Counted from the first letter of the stretch, positions 7,955 to 15,723 are shown. The stretch is 38,259 nucleotides of DNA from an uncultured Butyricimonas sp. (GCA_944321845.1 CALUMT010000026.1:1-38259); one strand, 5' to 3'. The notes: a model not told the origin generated them from the sequence alone. Translations and numbers: made by a program.

Positions 7955-9793
7955 TTATTCAACGGTTACTGATTTCGCTAAGTTTCTAGGCATATCCACG
8001 TCGCATCCTCGCATCACGGCAATGTGGTATGCGATGAGTTGCAAAGGGATCACGTTTAATATCGGGGATAAAAACTCCAGTGTTTCAGGAATCTCTATCA
8101 CGTATTCAGCCAGTTTGTTTACTTGCGTGTCTTGTGGATTAACCAAAGCGATCACGTGTCCCTTGCGGGATTGGACTTCTTTGATATTGGACACGATCTT
8201 GTCATAATAATTGTCTTTCGTGGCGATGGCGAACACCGGCATGTGTTCATCTATCAGGGCGATGGGGCCGTGTTTCATCTCTGCGGCCGGGTATCCTTCC
8301 GCATGGATGTAGGAAATCTCCTTGAGTTTCAAGGCTCCTTCAAGAGCTACCGGGAATTGGCAACCCCGACCGAGATAAATGGCGTTGGTGGCGTCTTTGT
8401 ATGTGGCCGCAATCTCCTTGATCTGTGCGTTTTCTTCCAGGATGTTTTTCACCTTGTCTGGCAAGTTGTATAATTCGTGAATGTATTTTTGATACAATTC
8501 ATCCGAGATGGTTCCTTTACGGTGTCCAAGTTGTAGAGCCATCATGATGAGCACGGATATTTGTGCGGTAAAGGCTTTGGTTGAGGCAACCCCGATTTCG
8601 GGACCGGCATGGGTGTATACACCCGCGTCTGTTTCCCGGGCAATGCTGGAGCCGACCACGTTGCAGATACCGAGAACGGTAGCCCCATGTTCTTTAGCGT
8701 ATTTTATGGCGGCCAAGGTATCTGCGGTTTCACCACTTTGGGAAATGGCAATGACGATATCATCCTCGAAAATGATTGGATTCCTGTAGCGGAATTCTGA
8801 GGCGTATTCTACTTCTACGGGGATACGTGCCAGACTTTCGATCATGTGTTCTCCCACGAGACCGGCATGCCATGATGTACCGCAACCGATGATAATGATA
8901 CGTCTGGCATTGATCATTTTCGGGATAATCTCAGAGATTCCGCCGAGGTATATTTCAGAAGCGTCTACATTTACACGCCCTCGGATTGTATCGTAAATGG
9001 AATTTACTTGCTCGAAGATTTCTTTGAGCATGAAGTGGGGGAATCCGCCTTTTTCTATTTTGTTGATGTCAATGTCAACTTGTTGGATACTTAGAGAAAC
9101 AGGCGTGTTCTTGATAGTCTTTAATATCATTTCATCCCGTTTCAATATGGCCACGTCATCGTCATTCAGGTAAATGACATTTTTCGTGTATTCCACGATT
9201 GGCGTGGCGTCTGAAGCCACGAAATATTCCCCTTGTCCCACACCGATTACCAGCGGGCTTCCTTTGCGGGCCACGATTAATTTGTCGGGTTCGTTTTTGC
9301 ACATAACGACCAAGCCGTATGCCCCGATAACTTTGGCTAAGGCCAGCCGTACGGCCATTTCCGCGTCAATATTCCCTTTCAGGTAAATGTACTCGATAAG
9401 ATTGGCGAGCACTTCCGTGTCAGTCTCGCTTTTGAACGTGTACCCTCTTGCCTGTAGTTTTTCTTTAAGCAGGGCATGATTCTCGATAATGCCGTTATGC
9501 ACGATAGAGAATACCCCGTTTGTGGAGGTGTGCGGGTGTGCATTTATGTCATTGGGTTCACCGTGGGTGGCCCAACGGGTATGTCCCATTCCGAGGTGAG
9601 CCCTCGTGTCATGATTTTCAAGATGATTCTCCAAATCGAGGACTCTACCCTTGCATTTATAAACCTCGATATTTCCCTCGTGCAAGAGAGCGACTCCTGC
9701 GGAGTCATAGCCTCTGTACTCTAATCGTTTCAGGCCATTGATTAAGATCGGACAAGCTTCTTTTGGCCCGATATATCCTACGATACCACACAT
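7955..9793 (-). CDS. glmS: Glutamine-fructose-6-phosphate aminotransferase (isomerizing)
   Basis: A 612-residue two-domain enzyme that makes glucosamine-6-phosphate from fructose-6-phosphate and glutamine, the entry step to peptidoglycan and LPS amino sugars. The N-terminal glutaminase domain (about 2-220) begins MCGIVGYIG with the catalytic Cys2 and has GHTRWATHG and NGIIEN. Two sugar isomerase (SIS) domains follow, with SQSGETADT, STKAFTAQ and EGYPAAEMKHGPIALI. The protein ends with LAKSVTVE, the conserved C-tail. Length fits the family. A hairpin with a U-rich tail lies 40 nt upstream of the start codon, and no consensus promoter is visible between the two. Confidence 0.97.
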   Translation of the reverse strand: MCGIVGYIGPKEACPILINGLKRLEYRGYDSAGVALLHEGNIEVYKCKGRVLDLENHLENHDTRAHLGMGHTRWATHGEPNDINAHPHTSTNGVFSIVHNGIIENHALLKEKLQARGYTFKSETDTEVLANLIEYIYLKGNIDAEMAVRLALAKVIGAYGLVVMCKNEPDKLIVARKGSPLVIGVGQGEYFVASDATPIVEYTKNVIYLNDDDVAILKRDEMILKTIKNTPVSLSIQQVDIDINKIEKGGFPHFMLKEIFEQVNSIYDTIRGRVNVDASEIYLGGISEIIPKMINARRIIIIGCGTSWHAGLVGEHMIESLARIPVEVEYASEFRYRNPIIFEDDIVIAISQSGETADTLAAIKYAKEHGATVLGICNVVGSSIARETDAGVYTHAGPEIGVASTKAFTAQISVLIMMALQLGHRKGTISDELYQKYIHELYNLPDKVKNILEENAQIKEIAATYKDATNAIYLGRGCQFPVALEGALKLKEISYIHAEGYPAAEMKHGPIALIDEHMPVFAIATKDNYYDKIVSNIKEVQSRKGHVIALVNPQDTQVNKLAEYVIEIPETLEFLSPILNVIPLQLIAYHIAVMRGCDVDMPRNLAKSVTVE

Positions 9794-9825
9794 AGATAAA
9801 AAATTTTGATGATGATGTTGTGTTT

Positions 9826-9860
9826 ATTAAAATGAGCGGCAACGCAACCGGGTGCCGCTC
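9826..9860 (-). terminator. Hairpin with U-rich tail between the GT5-like gene and glmS (terminator or attenuator)
   Basis: Read on the minus strand, an 8-bp stem GAGCGGCA/TGCCGCTC (9853-9860 with 9834-9841) with an 11-nt loop is followed by ATTTTAAT. It sits after the GT5-like stop and 40 nt before the glmS start, so it could end the first transcript or modulate read-through into glmS. Confidence 0.6.
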
Positions 9861-9868
9861 GTGTTATA

Positions 9869-10675
9869 TTATCCGATGATTTTATCGAAGAAGGCCGAAT
9901 ACGCGTCAATGTAGGTATCTTCACCCGGGTATTCCAGGGTTGGTTTTTTCAACGTGGAAGCAAATTCCCGAAGTTCGTCATCCACATCTTTATGATTGAA
10001 TATGATACCGTCAGCGTACTGGAATGCCAGTTTGTTCACGTTCGTGTGTGTCGGCTCTTTTATCAAAGCGACATCCTTACGCACGATGCCTTCCGTCATG
10101 ACCTTGGTCGCGAAGTCTTTGTCCAGTTCTCCCTCGAACTTGTCGTTGTACGTGGAAAAAACAATCTTTGATTTCGCGAACACGGGGTCGTCATGATATT
10201 CTTTTTTCAAGTAAAGTGGAGCTAAAGCAGAAAACCACCCTTGGCAATAAATCAAATCGGGTGCCCATCTTAATTTCCGAACCGTCTCAAATACACCCCT
10301 GACAAAGAAGATGGACCGTTCGTCATTGTCCGGGAAGAATACTCCATTCTCGTCGTGAATGACCTGTTTGCGTTGAAAATAATCCTCGTTGTCGATGAAA
10401 TATACTTGCATGCGTGCGGCTTGGATGGAGGCAACTTTGATTATCAATGGATGGTCCGAGTCATTGATGATTAAATTCATACCGGAAAGGCGAATCACTT
10501 CGTGCAACTGATTCCTTCTTTCGTTGATATTTCCATATCGGGGCATAAAAGTTCTGATTTCTTTACCTCTTTCTTGAATTCCTTGTGGTAAATACCTGCC
10601 GATATGTGCCATTTCCGATTCCGGGAGATAAGGTACTATCTCCTGGGATATAAATAAAATTCTTTTTTTAGCCAT
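9869..10675 (-). CDS. Short glycogen/starch synthase-like protein (GT5 N-terminal domain only)
   Basis: A 268-residue protein resembling the N-terminal half of GT5 glycogen synthases: KKRILFISQEIVPYLPES at the start, then RYLPQGIQERGKEIRTFMPRYG, and a later WAPDLIYCQGWFSALAPLYLK segment matching the GT5 HxHDWxxxxxP region, with Gln-Gly in place of His-Asp. Full synthases are about 480 residues; the C-terminal nucleotide-sugar binding half is absent, with no frameshift to explain it. Similar short forms are annotated as glycogen synthase across Bacteroidetes, so this is probably a family rather than a broken gene. The frame opens at a TTG at 10693, but the ATG at 10675 (MAKKRIL) is the better start. 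Catalytic activity is doubtful. Confidence 0.8.
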   Translation of the reverse strand: MAKKRILFISQEIVPYLPESEMAHIGRYLPQGIQERGKEIRTFMPRYGNINERRNQLHEVIRLSGMNLIINDSDHPLIIKVASIQAARMQVYFIDNEDYFQRKQVIHDENGVFFPDNDERSIFFVRGVFETVRKLRWAPDLIYCQGWFSALAPLYLKKEYHDDPVFAKSKIVFSTYNDKFEGELDKDFATKVMTEGIVRKDVALIKEPTHTNVNKLAFQYADGIIFNHKDVDDELREFASTLKKPTLEYPGEDTYIDAYSAFFDKIIG

Positions 10676-10701
10676 AACTACAACTTTTCCCAAAAACCTT
10701 A

Positions 10702-10732
10702 CAAAGGTACGAATTTTGTCGAAAACCTCAAA
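10702..10732 (-). promoter_or_regulatory. Bacteroidetes promoter for the GT5-like gene
   Basis: On the minus strand TTTG (10729-10732) and TACCTTTG (10702-10709) are 19 bp apart, an exact match to the -33/-7 consensus, giving a leader of roughly 20-25 nt before the ATG at 10675. This supports the ATG over the upstream TTG. Confidence 0.75.
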
Positions 10733-10925
10733 ACCTTATCCCGTGAAATAGCTTCTTGTATGTATCTCTGGAATGGAATGTTGCTCGTTTTGCCGCTTAC
10801 TGGAACATGCTTGTCGGATAAAAACAGGACAATAATTTTTTTAGATTTTGGGATAAACTTTAGGAATCTTTGAAAGAATATGTACCTTTAACTGCGATAA
10901 TCATTTCCAGAGATTAGGTTGATAT

Positions 10926-11276
10926 ATGGCATGGCATAATGAATTAGGGAAACGGGGAGAAGAAAAGGTCGCTGGTTATTTGCAGGAACGTGGTATGGTC
11001 ATATTGGAACGGAACTGGCGCTACAAACACCTGGAATTGGATTTCGTCTGCATGGACGGAAACGTGATTGTCGTGGTGGAGGTGAAAACACGTTACCAGA
11101 AAGAAGAATATCCTGCCGAACTTTTGGATTACCGGAAAAGACGTAATCTGCAATTAGCGGCAACGGCTTATATCACGCGCCACCGGTTGGATTTGGAACT
11201 CCGTTTTGATCTTGTGGTCGTGTCGGGGCCCGAGGCAAAGATTGAATATTACCCTGAAATAATTGATTTGTTTTGA
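10926..11276 (+). CDS. YraN family (UPF0102) nuclease-like protein
   Basis: A 116-residue protein of the YraN/UPF0102 family, which has a restriction-endonuclease-like fold related to Holliday junction resolvases. The family pattern is clear: N-terminal LGKRGEEKVAGYLQERGM, then ILERNWR, LDFVCMDGNVIVVVEVKTRY with the E-x-K nuclease motif, and a C-terminal FDLVVVSG strand. Length is typical (about 115-125). The biological role is not established. The preceding 250-bp divergent gap holds the minus-strand promoter at 10702-10732 and a weak plus-strand element TACCTTTA at 10883-10890; nothing else is apparent there. Confidence 0.9.
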   Translation: MAWHNELGKRGEEKVAGYLQERGMVILERNWRYKHLELDFVCMDGNVIVVVEVKTRYQKEEYPAELLDYRKRRNLQLAATAYITRHRLDLELRFDLVVVSGPEAKIEYYPEIIDLF

Positions 11277-11357
11277 TCCCTTCGAGAAAAAGGAATGGAG
11301 CGTGTGGAACAATCTCCGTGGAGATACGCTTGTACCCGCATACAAGGAAATATATGA

Positions 11358-11388
11358 TTGTGCTTCTTCATGTCTTTTTGTAATTTCG
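11358..11388 (+). promoter_or_regulatory. Probable promoter for the membrane/kinase fusion gene
   Basis: TTG (11358-11360), a 20-bp spacer, and TAATTTCG (11381-11388), one mismatch from TAnnTTTG, placed 23 nt before the ATG at 11412. Two small inverted repeats lie just upstream (11312-11325 and 11329-11346) in the 135-bp gap after yraN. Confidence 0.45.
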
Positions 11389-11411
11389 CATTCGTTTAAA
11401 AAATACGTATT

Positions 11412-12704
11412 ATGAGTAAGAAGGAAATTGTAGAGAGGTATGGAATGTTAGTAACAGGTCTGTTCTTCATGGCCTTGGGAATTGCTTTTTGTATTCGTGC
11501 GGATTTAGGGATTACCCCTATTTCTTGTCCCCCTTATGTGTTGAGTCTTGGATTAAGTCCCACGGTTGGACAGTTCACGATCGCGATGCATGTGGTGTTT
11601 GTGTTATTGCAGGTCCTGATTTTGCGTAAGGACTTCCAGAAATTACAGTATATGCAAGTGGGCATAGGTGTCATTTTTGGCTTTTTTGTTGATTTTGCCG
11701 TTTGGCTTACTGGCTGGATGGTTCCGGGAATTTACCTGATGAAACTGCTTCTGGTTGTGGCCGGTTCCGTCTTGGTGGCGGTAGGAATTGTATTTCAGGT
11801 TTCCGCTAACGTGATGTTTTGTGCGGGCGAAGGATTGATGCTCACGCTTGCCAAAATCTGGAAGCAGCCTTTTGGCCGGGTAAAAATAGGTTTCGATTGT
11901 ACGTTGATTATTATCAGTATCATTTTCTCGTTCATTCTTTTCGGGGAAATACGAGGGGTGCGGGAAGGAACCATTCTCTCGGCATTTCTTGTCGGTTTCT
12001 TCGTGGGGAAAATACAACCGCGGGCCGGATTCCTGTTGCGTTGGTTGGAACGTCACCGGGAAGCGGCAGATGACAAGACCAATTATACGGTCGTCACGAT
12101 AGCTCGTGAGTACGGTAGCGGGGGACACGAGATTGGCGAGGGACTGGCTCGTCGCTTAGGTTGGAAGTTCTACGATAGGCAGTTGATTAACCTGACCGTG
12201 GAACAGGGTGGTCTTTCCACGAAGTACGTGGAAAGTCACGACCAGCGTATGACGGCCTCCCGGACGCTTTGGAAATATATCTCTATGGATAATCTGATGC
12301 CCGTTGACGAGAACCTTTCCCCGGACGATCGTCTTTTTGTGGCGCAAAGCAAGCTTGTGCGGGATGCCGTGAAAGAGGGGCCCTGCGTCATAGTCGGGCG
12401 TTGCGCGGATGCGATATTGCAGGAATATCCCGGGTGTTTACGGGTATTCATTTACGCGGACCGGACATTTGCCCGGGAACGGATTGCCCGGGATTTGCAT
12501 CTTTCCATGGAGGAGGCTGGACGGGAAATAGAAAGGATAAACACGTTACGGGCCAATCATTACAGGTATTACACGGGAAAGAAGTGGGGTGATCCTGCCA
12601 ATTATGACCTTTCCCTGAAAAGTTCATCATTGGGTATCGAGGGAACCGTGGAGGCAATACTTTCCGCTTTGGCTGAAGGAAACGTAAAAAATCACCAGGA
12701 ATGA
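11412..12704 (+). CDS. Fusion of a YczE/DUF6198-like membrane domain to a cytidylate kinase-like domain
   Basis: A 430-residue protein with two clear parts. Residues 1-210 form a membrane module with about six hydrophobic segments and motifs such as GIAFCIRADLGITPISCPPY, resembling YczE/YitT-type proteins (DUF6198). Residues 226-420 resemble the cytidylate kinase-like family: TIAREYGSGGHEIGEGLARRLG replaces a classic P-loop, followed by FYDRQLI, CVIVGRCAD and an arginine-rich lid region (RERIARDLHL). The join lies in a continuous frame with a polar linker (RHREAADDKTN), so it is a genuine fusion. Neither half has a well-established role; phosphotransfer coupled to a membrane signal or substrate is a speculation. 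It probably has its own promoter. Confidence 0.85.
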   Translation: MSKKEIVERYGMLVTGLFFMALGIAFCIRADLGITPISCPPYVLSLGLSPTVGQFTIAMHVVFVLLQVLILRKDFQKLQYMQVGIGVIFGFFVDFAVWLTGWMVPGIYLMKLLLVVAGSVLVAVGIVFQVSANVMFCAGEGLMLTLAKIWKQPFGRVKIGFDCTLIIISIIFSFILFGEIRGVREGTILSAFLVGFFVGKIQPRAGFLLRWLERHREAADDKTNYTVVTIAREYGSGGHEIGEGLARRLGWKFYDRQLINLTVEQGGLSTKYVESHDQRMTASRTLWKYISMDNLMPVDENLSPDDRLFVAQSKLVRDAVKEGPCVIVGRCADAILQEYPGCLRVFIYADRTFARERIARDLHLSMEEAGREIERINTLRANHYRYYTGKKWGDPANYDLSLKSSSLGIEGTVEAILSALAEGNVKNHQE

Positions 12705-12725
12705 AAATCTCTCGGTTTTTCTTGT

Positions 12726-12733
12726 TACATTTG
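12726..12733 (+). promoter_or_regulatory. -7 promoter element for the OsmC gene
   Basis: TACATTTG matches TAnnTTTG exactly and lies 31 nt before the OsmC start at 12765. No clear TTTG is present 19 bp upstream, so the -33 half is weak. Confidence 0.5.
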
Positions 12734-12764
12734 TGGAAATGTTAAACTAAAAACGAATTGAAAT

Positions 12765-13175
12765 ATGGCAACAGTAAAAGCGAAATATTTAGGAAACTTG
12801 CGTGTGGAATGCACGCACCTGCAAAGTGGCACGAAGATTATAACCGATGCCCCGGTTGACAATCATGGTAAAGGAGAAGCTTTTTCTCCCACTGATCTTT
12901 GTTCTACCTCTGTGGCAGCTTGTGCCATGACCATCATGGGAATTTATGCCCAGGAAAAAGGTTTGGACATTACGGGAACCGAGATTGAAATCACGAAAAC
13001 CATGTCTGCCAATCCCCGGCGGATAGCCAGTATTGATATAATCTATCATATGCCGGCAAGAGAATTTTCTGATAAAGACAAGGCCGTACTCGAACGGGTA
13101 GCCCACACTTGTCCCGTACACTTGAGCCTGCATCCGGAAGTGAAGCAGAATTTTGTTTTCGACTGGCAGAAATAA
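12765..13175 (+). CDS. OsmC/Ohr family peroxide-reducing protein
   Basis: A 136-residue OsmC-family protein, expected to reduce organic or fatty-acid hydroperoxides with a reactive cysteine pair in the cytoplasm. Cys53 lies in the family pattern SPTDLCSTSVAACAMT and Cys116 in VAHTCPVHLSL, the two canonical positions. Length is typical for the OsmC-like subgroup (about 135-140), shorter than Ohr regulators. Its substrate cannot be told from sequence. It is transcribed from its own promoter element and ended by the hairpin at 13202-13237, so it is likely a single-gene unit. Confidence 0.92.
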   Translation: MATVKAKYLGNLRVECTHLQSGTKIITDAPVDNHGKGEAFSPTDLCSTSVAACAMTIMGIYAQEKGLDITGTEIEITKTMSANPRRIASIDIIYHMPAREFSDKDKAVLERVAHTCPVHLSLHPEVKQNFVFDWQK

Positions 13176-13201
13176 GCACTATATCGCTGTAATATCCATA
13201 T

Positions 13202-13237
13202 AAAACTCGCACTTTTTAAAGATGCGAGTTTTGTTTT
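13202..13237 (+). terminator. Rho-independent terminator after the OsmC gene
   Basis: A 10-bp stem AAAACTCGCA (13202-13211) with TGCGAGTTTT (13223-13232), an 11-nt loop, then GTTTTAAT. The 350 bp that follow up to 13588 are AT-rich and hold no gene I can support; a weak TATATTGC element near 13477-13484 is the only promoter-like site. Confidence 0.85.
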
Positions 13238-13588
13238 AATAATTTATAATACTTGAATGATCCTGTCTTGAGGAGATCATCTTGATTGCGTTTGTTATCA
13301 ATCCTTTTCTCGCTTTTCTTTTTCTTTACTCGGCGGTCATCTCCCGCTCTCTCCTGATGTTTGTTTTTGGGAATGGTGGATAGTATTTTAAAGTAACCAA
13401 ATTCAATTCTAGTTCGATTCAACGGGCATTCATCGATAATAAATATGATACATGATTTGTATTATTGAGATGTTATTGACATAATTTATATTGCGGAAAG
13501 TGTTTACAGATGCCGTGTAATTTCTACTTGATAATGAGGGGAAGGATAAACGTGGGAATGAGAATGTGGAACTTAACGTGGAAAAATT

Positions 13589-14239
13589 ATGGCGAATGTA
13601 AACATGAATCTACCGAGCGGGTTATCCGGAAAAATCGGGAAATTGATTTTCTATCAGGTAGGTAATAAAACTTACATGAGACGCTCACCTAAGCGGGTGA
13701 GGCAACCTAACACGAAGGGGCAACTTCTGCAGCGTTCGAAAGTTACGGGGGCGCAGGTCGTGTACCGTTTCGTGAAAGGAGGTGAACTGGAACGGGTGTT
13801 TGCTGCATGGGCGATGTGCGAGGGGGCATGGTCGGGTTATCACTTGTTTATGTCGAAGAATATGAATGCGTTCGGGTTGGGTAATTACGTGGATTATGGT
13901 AAATTGGTTTTTTCTGGAGGGGAACTGCAATTGCCCCATGAATTGGAGTTGGTGGAGGTGACGACGGAAGGGGTGGGATTTTCCTGGAAAGACAATTCAG
14001 CGGGAATGACGGCCGGGAATGACGATCGCTTGCGGGCGGTTTGGATGACGGACGATGAGCCGTACCGGGTTGTTATGGCGGAATCCGTGTCGGGAACGCG
14101 GGAGGAGGGACGGGGAAGCCTGGTGTTGCCCGAGGGAGATTGGAAGGTGATGCACGTGTACGTGTTTTTCAGTTCAGAGGATGGGACGAGGTATTCCCCG
14201 AGCGTGTATTTTAAAGTGATGAAACCGGAAAATGATTGA
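13589..14239 (+). CDS. DUF6266-like protein, first of a tandem pair
   Basis: A 216-residue protein of unknown function. Its N-terminus has the layout I associate with DUF6266: a glycine-rich GLSGKIGKLIFYQVGNKTYMR block followed by RQPNTKGQLLQRSKV, that is G-x2-G-x2-G, a short strand, an arginine, then a T-x2-Q-x3-R segment. The remainder is predicted to be beta-rich (alternating hydrophobic strands such as KVMHVYVFFSS). No signal peptide, membrane helix or catalytic motif is seen. The stop is 2 nt from the ATG of the next gene, which has the same layout, so they form an operon of divergent paralogues. DUF6266 genes are common in Bacteroidetes; what they do is not known. Confidence 0.7.
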   Translation: MANVNMNLPSGLSGKIGKLIFYQVGNKTYMRRSPKRVRQPNTKGQLLQRSKVTGAQVVYRFVKGGELERVFAAWAMCEGAWSGYHLFMSKNMNAFGLGNYVDYGKLVFSGGELQLPHELELVEVTTEGVGFSWKDNSAGMTAGNDDRLRAVWMTDDEPYRVVMAESVSGTREEGRGSLVLPEGDWKVMHVYVFFSSEDGTRYSPSVYFKVMKPEND

Positions 14240-14241
14240 TT

Positions 14242-14877
14242 ATGGCAGTATTTGACACGACAATAGTGGAAAATATCCGGAAGTCCGTGGGGAACGTGAC
14301 CATGTACGTGAACGGGGGACAGCAGGTCGTCCGGAAGAAGGCCGCGGTGGTCAAGGACCGGAAATCTCCGGTTCAATTGCAACAGCGGGAACGGTTCAAG
14401 GTGGTGGCCGCGTTATGGCCTTATATTAAGCCGGTGGCCGGGAGGTGTTTTTGCCAGGGGACGGTTCGGGAGGCCTGGAACAGGTTTCTGCGGGTGAATG
14501 TTTCCCGGGTTCTCGTGAACGGGGAGCAGACCGATGAGGAAAATTGGGGTCGACTTCTGGTGGCGGAAGGTCCTTTGGTCGTTCCGGATATGGTGGCAGA
14601 AATCGGGGTGGAAAATCGAGAGGTGGTTTTCCGTTGGCGGCATCAGCCCGATTGCCCGGGATGCCTGTATGATGACGGGCTCTATGGTGTGATCGTGGAT
14701 CGGGATGGTGGAGGAACGCTGTTCGTGGAACTGGGCCAACGGGATAGGCCCGGGGAACGGCGAATCGGGATGCCTGCCGGGATGCAGATGGAGCGATTGG
14801 TCGTTTACGGGTTGGCCATAAATAAAACCCGTACCCGGACTTCCAACTCGATGGTGTTGGCAGGCGGGTACGGGTGA
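14242..14877 (+). CDS. DUF6266-like protein, second of a tandem pair
   Basis: A 211-residue protein sharing the arrangement of its upstream neighbour: IRKSVGNVTMYVNGGQQVVR, then a SPVQLQQRERF segment, a WPYIKP helix region and a beta-rich C-terminal half. Similarity between the two is visible only in the N-terminal third, so duplication is old or the two have distinct roles. The frame extends to a TTG at 14236, but ATG 14242 follows the previous stop directly and is the natural start. Its last 17 codons lie inside a large hairpin (14827-14875) that also works as a terminator for the opposing peroxidase gene. Function unknown. Confidence 0.65.
   Translation: MAVFDTTIVENIRKSVGNVTMYVNGGQQVVRKKAAVVKDRKSPVQLQQRERFKVVAALWPYIKPVAGRCFCQGTVREAWNRFLRVNVSRVLVNGEQTDEENWGRLLVAEGPLVVPDMVAEIGVENREVVFRWRHQPDCPGCLYDDGLYGVIVDRDGGGTLFVELGQRDRPGERRIGMPAGMQMERLVVYGLAINKTRTRTSNSMVLAGGYG
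14820..14875 (-). terminator. Minus-strand terminator embedded in the 3' end of the DUF6266-like gene
   Basis: A perfect 11-bp stem, ACCCGTACCCG (14827-14837) with CGGGTACGGGT (14865-14875), encloses an inner 5-bp stem CCAAC/GTTGG (14843-14847, 14856-14860). Read on the minus strand the stem is followed by TTTATTTATGG, as expected for a terminator of the peroxidase gene ending at 14897. The plus side has only GAAAAG, so it is weak in that direction. Confidence 0.65.
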
Positions 14878-14896
14878 AAAGTTGTATCGCTGTTTC

Positions 14897-15517
14897 TTAA
14901 CGTTTCACGGCATTTAGGGCAGCCTCGTAATTGGGTTCTTCCGTAACCTCTTTCACGAGTTCAGTGTAGGTGATCTTTCCTTGTTCGTCAATGACGATGA
15001 TGGCTCTAGCCATTAATCCTTTCATGGGGCCGTCGGCGATTTGCAGACCGTAAGCCTGGAAGAAGTCCGGGCTGCGGAATAGGGACAGGGCAACCACGTT
15101 GGATATGCCTTCGATGGAGCAGAAGCGTGATTGGGCGAAAGGAAGGTCCATGGACATACAGAGAACAACCGTGTTTTCCAGTCCGGCAGCCTGTTCGTTA
15201 AAGGCACGTACGGAACGGGCGCAGGTCGGTGTGTCGAGGCTGGGGAAAATATTCAGGATGACTTTTTTCCCTTTGTAATTCTGTAAGCTTGTTTCCTCTA
15301 GGGTCCCGAGTGTGGCGTGGAAGTCCGGGGCCATGCTTCCTACCTTGGGCATGAGGCCGGTGGTGTGCATCGCGTTACCTCCCAGCGTGAAGGTTTCTCC
15401 CTGGGGATTCGCTTTCGTTTCATTATTCTGCTCTTTCGGCCCGGATGTGCAGGCAACTAAAAGGATGCTGGCTACAAGGCCTAAATACTTGGAATTTCCT
15501 GTTTTTTGTGTAGTCAT
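14897..15517 (-). CDS. tpx: Lipoprotein thiol peroxidase (Tpx-type peroxiredoxin)
   Basis: A 206-residue atypical 2-Cys peroxiredoxin. The Tpx pattern is complete: FPSLDTPTCA with peroxidatic Cys99 and DLPFAQSRFC with resolving Cys133, plus VGSMAPDF at the start of the domain and LLAR-like LMARAIIVIDEQGKI near the end. It reduces hydroperoxides using thioredoxin. Unlike the common cytoplasmic Tpx (about 165 residues), this one has an added N-terminal signal peptide with lipobox LLVAC (Cys23) and a 20-residue polar linker. It should therefore be anchored in an envelope membrane, which implies an exported thiol reductant. It is a single gene, convergent with the DUF6266 pair. Confidence 0.93.
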   Translation of the reverse strand: MTTQKTGNSKYLGLVASILLVACTSGPKEQNNETKANPQGETFTLGGNAMHTTGLMPKVGSMAPDFHATLGTLEETSLQNYKGKKVILNIFPSLDTPTCARSVRAFNEQAAGLENTVVLCMSMDLPFAQSRFCSIEGISNVVALSLFRSPDFFQAYGLQIADGPMKGLMARAIIVIDEQGKITYTELVKEVTEEPNYEAALNAVKR

Positions 15518-15680
15518 ACGTTATTTATTTGAGTGTTATTAATCATTTACCATCATAAAGTTTCATGTACGATATTACAAATGTAGCAATAAAAAGTGAT
15601 AGATGGAAAAATGCTGTAAGGCTATTTGGGATACTTTTTATTTATATGCAGATAAAATATTTTTATTTTTTCCAAGGAAT

Positions 15681-15723
15681 CGTTCACCCGTTTTAATTCT
15701 TTTTGTCTTTTCACTATAAAAGG
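15681..15723 (+). promoter_or_regulatory. Possible ECF-sigma type promoter for the SusC/SusD locus
   Basis: Within the 292-bp gap before SusC, CGTTCACCCG (15681-15690), a T-rich spacer and GTCTTTTCACTATAAAAGG (15705-15723) do not fit the housekeeping TTTG/TAnnTTTG form but resemble the GTC-type elements often found before FecI-like sigma-regulated SusC genes. This rests on memory of such leaders and is tentative. Confidence 0.3.

Noticed and set aside
7955-9860. Possible glmS ribozyme upstream of glmS
   Set aside because: The 75-nt leader is too short for the ribozyme, and the known ribozyme is found mainly in Gram-positive bacteria; only a simple hairpin is present.
11312-11346. Two small adjacent inverted repeats after yraN as a terminator
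   Set aside because: Stems are only 6 bp, one has a 2-nt loop, and no T-run follows on either strand.
13216-13422. Minus-strand 68-codon lysine-rich frame downstream of the OsmC gene
   Set aside because: It overlaps the terminator hairpin, begins at a TTG, has low-complexity Lys/Arg content and no ribosome site; judged a chance frame.
13241-13588. Search for an RNA gene or riboswitch in the leader of the DUF6266 pair
   Set aside because: No conserved aptamer blocks, tRNA arm pattern or strong stem was found.
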